20,474 bases of DNA. Origin: DATDCY01 sp031406795 [NCBI: Candidatus Rokuibacteriota bacterium] (GTDB lineage: Bacteria; JAUVQV01). The stretch covers positions 1 to 20,474 of the forward strand of contig JANOHV010000021.1 in the NCBI GenBank assembly GCA_031406795.1, given 5' to 3'. Position 1 is the stretch's first letter. The number at the start of each line of letters is the position of its first letter. The translations under genes and the position numbers were made by a program. The notes under the pieces were generated by a model. It ran no database searches and was not told the DNA's origin. It saw nothing but the letters and a program-made list of their open reading frames with translations. This document shows, piece by piece, positions 16,812-20,474 of this stretch.

Positions 16812-18428
16812 TCAGGCCAGCGGCCGCGGCGCCACGTCGAAAGCGCCTAGGGGAACGGGGACGCCGCAGGCGCGCAGCTGCTGGGCGCGCGCGACCGCGA
16901 TGGCGCCCTCGAGCAGGTTGCGCCCGATCTGGGCCACGGTGCGCCGCGAGGGATCCTCGAGGAACGAGCCGCGCACCCAGTCGTTGAACGCGCCCATCGC
17001 CGGCCCGCACCAGATCTGATAGTCGGCGCGGCGCGCCGGGTCCTCGGCGATGGCCCAACGGCTGGACTGGCCGAGATACCAGCGGAAACACAAGGCCATC
17101 CGGTGCTTCGGGTCGCGGCCCGCGCGCTCGTTCTGGCGCGGGTCGCGCCCCGCCCAGTAACGTTCGGTCTGCTCGATCACCGCCTCGAGCGGCAGCAGGA
17201 AGATCTCCTTCTCCAGGCGCGCGCGCTCGGCCGGGGGAATCTCCTCGATGCGGGCGCAGGATTTATAGAGTTCCCGCAGGCGCCTGGCGCGCGCGGCGAA
17301 GAGCGTGCCGCGCCGCAGGACCTGGACCTGCGCGCCGAGTTCGAACATGTCGGCCGCCGGCGCCATGGCGACATCGGCCACCCCCGCCTGCGCGAGCAGC
17401 GCTCGTCCCGACGCGCCGAGCCCGGACTCCACGGCGGCCTGATTCACTGACCCGGTCAGCACGTAGGCCGCCCCGAGCGCGAACGCCGCGGCGACCGCGG
17501 AGGGGGTGCCGAGCCCGCCGGCGGCGCCGAGGCGCACCTGGCGGCCGTGGCCATGGGTCATCGCAAGCTCGGCAGCCGCGCGGGCGATGCTCGGGAAGAT
17601 CGCTGTCAAGGGCCGGTTGTCCGTGTGTCCGCCGGAATCGGCCTCGACCGTCAGGTCCTCCGCCAGCGGCACGCGCCGCGCAAGCTCCGCCTCTTCCCGC
17701 GTGAGGCGCCCGGCCGCGACGAGCGCGTCGAGCAGCTCCTGCGGGGCCGGCGCGAGAAAGAGGCGCGCCGTCTCGGGACGCGAGATCTTGGCGAAGACGT
17801 GATTCTTCCGCTGCACGCGCCCGGCGGCATCGGCGGTGAGCCCCGAGCAGGCGTACTGCACGACGGGGAGCGTGAGCTTCATGAACGCCGAGGCGGAGAC
17901 GCGGCGCACGCGCCGCCGCAGGTAGACCGCGACGGTCGCGTCCTCGAGCGCCGATTCCTGCGGGGAGTGGATGAGGTTCGACCCCCACGGGCCATCCGGC
18001 CCCAGTTCGCGCGCGAGTTGTGCGACCGCATCTTCGATGTGCGCCGGGTCGAGCCCGGCCGCCCCGAAGAACCCGATGAAGCCGGCGCGCGCCGCCTCGA
18101 CTACCATCGCGACGGTCGTGAGACCGTTCGCCATCTCCCCGACCACGTACGGAAAGCGCAGTCCGTGCGTCTCGCAGAAGGATCGATCCCCCAGCCACTC
18201 GGGGTAGAGGGCGGGGAGCAGCGCGGTTACGGTCGCGTCGATTTCCGCCGCGGGGTCCTCGACCGCGTCTGCGAAGAGGACGCCCGGCCGGTTCCGCCGG
18301 CTATCGAGTACGACGGCAACGGGCTCGCGGGGACTCCCCGCGGCCTTCACGAACGCCGCGGGGGCGAATGCGGCGGGAGCGGTGCGCACCGCGGTGCCCG
18401 CCAGCGGGAGCGTCCCGGTGAAGATCAT
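16812..18428 (-). CDS. pfaD: PfaD-like trans-acting enoyl reductase (FMN TIM-barrel, 2-nitropropane-dioxygenase fold)
   Basis: The product is 538 aa, the normal size for PfaD/Pfa1 enoyl reductases. These FMN- and NAD(P)H-dependent TIM-barrel enzymes reduce enoyl-ACP intermediates in trans for PUFA synthases. Hallmarks are ADSGGHTDNRP (around residues 262-272), GAAGGLGTP, the FMN-phosphate-site-like VLTGSVNQ (around 322-329), and the conserved GSNLIHSP and AFMKLTLPVVQYA stretches. The C-terminal part (WCGPAMGAFNDWVRGS) is also typical of PfaD rather than of other NPD-family proteins. It is the first gene of the operon, as in myxobacterial pfa clusters. ATG 18428 has no strong Shine-Dalgarno (only GGACTGAG upstream), yet no better start lies nearby. 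A TTGACA promoter sits about 90 bp upstream. Confidence 0.93.
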   Translation of the reverse strand: MIFTGTLPLAGTAVRTAPAAFAPAAFVKAAGSPREPVAVVLDSRRNRPGVLFADAVEDPAAEIDATVTALLPALYPEWLGDRSFCETHGLRFPYVVGEMANGLTTVAMVVEAARAGFIGFFGAAGLDPAHIEDAVAQLARELGPDGPWGSNLIHSPQESALEDATVAVYLRRRVRRVSASAFMKLTLPVVQYACSGLTADAAGRVQRKNHVFAKISRPETARLFLAPAPQELLDALVAAGRLTREEAELARRVPLAEDLTVEADSGGHTDNRPLTAIFPSIARAAAELAMTHGHGRQVRLGAAGGLGTPSAVAAAFALGAAYVLTGSVNQAAVESGLGASGRALLAQAGVADVAMAPAADMFELGAQVQVLRRGTLFAARARRLRELYKSCARIEEIPPAERARLEKEIFLLPLEAVIEQTERYWAGRDPRQNERAGRDPKHRMALCFRWYLGQSSRWAIAEDPARRADYQIWCGPAMGAFNDWVRGSFLEDPSRRTVAQIGRNLLEGAIAVARAQQLRACGVPVPLGAFDVAPRPLA

Positions 18429-18514
18429 GTCTGCAACGTCTCAGTCCTGCCGCCACGCACCCGCATCTCCACCTCGAACCTGCAATTCCTCGCCTCATAC
18501 TCGCCGGGATTGGA

Positions 18515-18543
18515 ATTTTCCGCCGATACCACAAGCTTGTCAA
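18515..18543 (-). promoter_or_regulatory. Candidate sigma70-type promoter of the pfa-type operon
   Basis: The minus strand has a perfect TTGACA (18543-18538), a 17-bp spacer and GAAAAT (18520-18515, 4/6). It sits upstream of the first gene of the operon and would give a leader of about 80 nt. It is the best promoter match in this intergenic region. Nothing but motif and spacing supports it. Confidence 0.5.
18531..18540. promoter_or_regulatory. Palindrome ACAAGCTTGT overlapping the -35 box (possible operator)
   Basis: This perfect ten-bp palindrome covers the inner half of the -35 hexamer and the start of the spacer. A short inverted repeat, GCTGC-AAATC-GCAGC (18548-18562), lies just upstream of the -35 box. 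A repressor or activator site here is plausible from position alone. A ten-bp palindrome can arise by chance and no regulator gene is in the window. Confidence 0.25.
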
Positions 18544-18826
18544 GGAGCTGCAAATCGCAGCAACGGCCGACGGGCGTTGCAGGCGTTCCACCCGCAGGAA
18601 TCATGCTCGCCACGTGGAGGGTCCTCCGGGGTGTCGCTCGCGGCGCCCCTCGCTTTCTTCTCCGGTAGGGTGGCGTCGCAGAAATGGATAGTTCACTCCA
18701 TATGAATGCTGGGACGCATGCGATAAATTTTTCAACCAACCGAGACGATCTCCTTTCAGGGGAGCGCACCGGGTGGTGCTTCGCGCACCGCGATGCGAGT
18801 CCAGCGCGGGAGAATGAATGGTTTTT

Positions 18827-18847
18827 CATGCGGACTTCGTCCGCATG
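18827..18847. promoter_or_regulatory. Perfect 9-bp hairpin in the leader of the multicopper oxidase
   Basis: CATGCGGAC (18827-18835), loop TTC, GTCCGCATG (18839-18847). It lies 99 bp before the oxidase start. On the plus strand a T-run (18822-18826) precedes rather than follows it, and on the minus strand it is followed by As, so it is not an intrinsic terminator in either direction. It may be an operator for a dimeric regulator or a leader-RNA structure. Confidence 0.4.
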
Positions 18848-18933
18848 CAACCGCAGCCGAGTGAAGGGGGGGTGCAGCCTGGCAATCGCGGGATGGGCGC
18901 GGGTAGTGGTCGCATGGTTTCCTGACGTCAACG

Positions 18934-18941
18934 AAGGAGGA
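18934..18941 (+). promoter_or_regulatory. Strong Shine-Dalgarno site of the multicopper oxidase
   Basis: GAAGGAGGA with the AGGAGG core at 18935-18940, six bases before ATG 18947. It settles the start codon and is the clearest ribosome binding site in the window. Confidence 0.85.
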
Positions 18942-18946
18942 ACGAA

Positions 18947-20474
18947 ATGACTTCACCGAAAAGAATTCTTGGCTTTGTCGTGCTGGCGGCGGTACTCGTC
19001 GCGACGACATTGTCCGTCCCGAGTTTTGCGGCGCCGCTGCCGGGAGGGACGCTCAATCCCCTGTCGATCGCCAAGTTCGTCGACCCACTGCCCATCCCGG
19101 GCGTCATGCCCCAGACACCTGATCCCGCCCTGTCCGGACAGGGCATCGACTACTACGAGATCGGCCTGCGGCAGTTCAAGCAGCAGGTGCTCTCCTCCAA
19201 GACCACCAAGAACAAGGCTCTCCCCAAGACGACGGTCTGGGGGTACGGGTCCCTGACCAACCCGGCGACGTTCAGCTACCCGTCGCTTTCGATCGAGGCC
19301 GCGTACAACAAGCCGCTGCGGGTCAAGTGGGTGAACCAACTGGTCGTCAACCCGGATGCCTGCGCGGCATCGGCGACCCCGGCTACCGACCCGGCCTGCA
19401 ATTTCCTTCCCCATCTGCTCCCGGTGGACCAGACGCTGCACTGGGCGAATCCAGCCATGGACGGACCCGGCTGTTTCGATATGATGACGCCGCCCATGCC
19501 GATGCCCGATTGCCGGGGCATCAGCCAACTCCCCTACACCGGCCCCGTGCCGTCGGTCCCGCACCTGCACGGCGCGCACGTGGAAGACCACAGCGACGGC
19601 TATCCTTCGGCCTGGTTCCTGCCGGCGGCGAACAACATCGATCCGACGTATGCGACCGTGGGCTCGACCTTCAATCAGAGCCAGATCCCGGGCGCGTTCG
19701 ACATCCCCGGCGAGGCGCTCTATCAGTATCGCAACGACCAGCGCGCCACGACGCTCTGGTTCCACGACCACACGCTCGGCATGACCCGCACGAATGTCTA
19801 CGCGGGGCCGGCGGGGTTCTATCTCGTGCGCGGCGGAGCCGACGATCTCCCGCCGGCCGCACTTCCCAGCGGCAAGTACGAGATCCCGCTGGTCATCCAG
19901 GACCGGTCGTTCAACGCGAACGGCTCGCTCTTCTACCCGGACACCCGGGCCTTCTTCGACGGCTACCTCGGGCCGTACACCGGGGACGCGCTCTTCCCGA
20001 GCGACGTCGCGCCGCTGCATAACCCGGAGTTCTTCGGCAACACGATGGTCGTCAACGGGAAGACCTGGCCCTTCCTGAACGTCGAGCCGCGCAAATACCG
20101 CTTCCGCATTCTCAACGGCTCCGACTCGCGGTTCCTCGTGCTCGCGCTCAACAACATGAACGTCAAAGTCACCCAGATCGGCTCGGAGGGCGGGTTCCTG
20201 CCGGCTCCGGTGCCGCTCCCGCAGCTGCTCGTCGGCCCGGCTGAGCGGGCGGACGTCATCATCGACTTCTCGAAAATGAAAGTCGGCTCCACGATCACGA
20301 TGAGGAACCTCGGCCCCGACTCCCCCTTCGGCGGCTTCCCGATCGCCCCGATCGACCGTGCCGACCCCTCGACGACGGGCCTGGTGATGCAGTTCAAGGT
20401 CGTGCGGCTGAACTCGGTCGACACGCCCGCGCTGGCCACGCTCGCGTTCCCGGCGATCGCCCCGATCAGCGAGG
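18947..20474 (+). CDS. Exported multicopper oxidase, CotA/bilirubin-oxidase-like, 3' end outside the window
   Basis: 509 complete codons are visible and the frame is still open at the window edge. Residues 1-28 form a signal peptide: Lys5/Arg6, a hydrophobic core, then SFA|A. The first cupredoxin domain contains the HLHG copper motif (His206, His208) followed by HVEDHSDGYPSAWF. It also has the WFHDH motif (His273, His275) followed by TRTNVYAGPAGFYLV. Both motifs are arranged as in CotA laccases and bilirubin oxidases and supply trinuclear-cluster ligands. The second domain is present (NGKTWPFLNVEPRKYRFRILN, VGPAERADVIIDF). The C-terminal HCH-type motif that would complete the copper sites lies beyond the edge. 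It is likely a periplasmic or secreted oxidase of phenolic compounds or metals (Mn or Cu); the substrate cannot be inferred. It is transcribed away from the lipid operon and is probably independent of it. Confidence 0.92.
   Translation, partial: MTSPKRILGFVVLAAVLVATTLSVPSFAAPLPGGTLNPLSIAKFVDPLPIPGVMPQTPDPALSGQGIDYYEIGLRQFKQQVLSSKTTKNKALPKTTVWGYGSLTNPATFSYPSLSIEAAYNKPLRVKWVNQLVVNPDACAASATPATDPACNFLPHLLPVDQTLHWANPAMDGPGCFDMMTPPMPMPDCRGISQLPYTGPVPSVPHLHGAHVEDHSDGYPSAWFLPAANNIDPTYATVGSTFNQSQIPGAFDIPGEALYQYRNDQRATTLWFHDHTLGMTRTNVYAGPAGFYLVRGGADDLPPAALPSGKYEIPLVIQDRSFNANGSLFYPDTRAFFDGYLGPYTGDALFPSDVAPLHNPEFFGNTMVVNGKTWPFLNVEPRKYRFRILNGSDSRFLVLALNNMNVKVTQIGSEGGFLPAPVPLPQLLVGPAERADVIIDFSKMKVGSTITMRNLGPDSPFGGFPIAPIDRADPSTTGLVMQFKVVRLNSVDTPALATLAFPAIAPISE

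Larger units (their letters stand above)
18429..18946. other. Divergent control region between the lipid operon and the multicopper oxidase
   Basis: These 518 bp hold no gene I can support. The half next to pfaD carries the lipid-operon promoter with a palindrome on its -35 element. The half next to the oxidase contains an AT-rich patch (GATAAATTTTTC at 18722-18733) and a row of potential hairpins: CTCC/GGAG at 18750-18764, GGTGC/GCACC at 18775-18789, and the nine-bp stem at 18827-18847. I could not place a convincing -35/-10 pair for the oxidase. Confidence 0.5.

Noticed and set aside
15031-17019. Plus-strand open frame (662 codons) antisense to KS/MAT
   Set aside because: The opposite strand holds a complete, motif-rich KS. 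The antisense product has no recognisable pattern.
16780-17091. Upstream extension of the pfaA-like frame to ATG 17091
   Set aside because: It would run through the C-terminal part of pfaD, with Arg-rich shadow sequence. ATG 16779 precedes the KS directly.
18827-18847. The nine-bp hairpin as a terminator for either flanking transcript
   Set aside because: The T-run lies on the wrong side for the plus strand, and the minus-strand transcript has As after the stem.
18684-18950. 88-codon plus-strand ORF ending in an ATGA overlap with the oxidase start
   Set aside because: The overlap is suggestive, but there is no ribosome binding site, no recognisable motif, and the ORF is laid over hairpins. 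I cannot support it as a gene, though a leader peptide is not excluded.
18953-20020. Minus-strand 355-codon frame opposite the oxidase
   Set aside because: It is the antisense shadow of a well-supported multicopper oxidase with signal peptide and copper motifs.
1-20474. tRNA, rRNA, CRISPR array, phage genes or toxin-antitoxin pair
   Set aside because: I looked for cloverleaf-like tRNA stretches, spaced direct repeats and small gene pairs and saw none.

Overview
The window looks like a high-GC, Gram-negative bacterial chromosome segment. Two products carry export signals: an outer-membrane barrel and a multicopper oxidase. Its centrepiece is a three-gene operon on the minus strand (18428 down to 3041) for a giant iterative polyunsaturated-fatty-acid (PUFA, Pfa-type) or 'secondary lipid' synthase. 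The gene order is enoyl reductase, then KS-MAT-ACP-ACP-KR-DH, then KS-CLF-DH-DH-DH-acyltransferase. From general knowledge, this order and the fused C-terminal PlsC-type acyltransferase resemble the pfa1-pfa2-pfa3 clusters of terrestrial myxobacteria more than the marine gammaproteobacterial pfaABCDE clusters. A deltaproteobacterial-type host (Myxococcota, Desulfobacterota or a neighbour) is my best guess, but no marker here fixes the taxon.

Layout. 3-92 (+): C-terminal tail of a gene cut by the window edge, probably a transposase. 240-911 (-): small exported beta-barrel protein. 912-1294: promoter and hairpin repeats. 1295-2878 (-): peptide chain release factor 3 (prfC), with a GTG start. 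2879-3040: candidate prfC promoter, candidate terminator of the lipid operon, and a REP-like repeat. 3041-10732 (-): pfaC-like gene, 2563 aa, GTG start overlapping the previous stop. 10729-16779 (-): pfaA-like gene, 2016 aa. 16812-18428 (-): pfaD-like enoyl reductase, 538 aa. 18429-18946: divergent control region with a good sigma70-like promoter for the lipid operon and several hairpins. 18947 to the window end (+): exported CotA/bilirubin-oxidase-like multicopper oxidase, incomplete.

How the lipid genes work together (inference from the family). The PfaA-like MAT loads malonyl units onto two tandem ACPs. KS and KS-CLF pairs condense, KR reduces, and FabA-like and PKS-like DH domains dehydrate and perhaps isomerise. 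PfaD reduces enoyl intermediates. The C-terminal PlsC-type domain of the PfaC-like protein probably transfers the finished acyl chain straight to a glycerolipid acceptor. No PfaB-type acyltransferase and no stand-alone phosphopantetheinyl transferase are in the window. A weak PPTase-like segment lies between the last DH and the acyltransferase.

The oddest sequence-level signal is a 46-bp stretch present twice, base for base, 2.9 kb apart inside the pfaC-like gene. It is in the same reading phase both times, sits in inter-domain linkers, and carries overlapping inverted repeats. It looks like a small palindromic element tolerated in frame.
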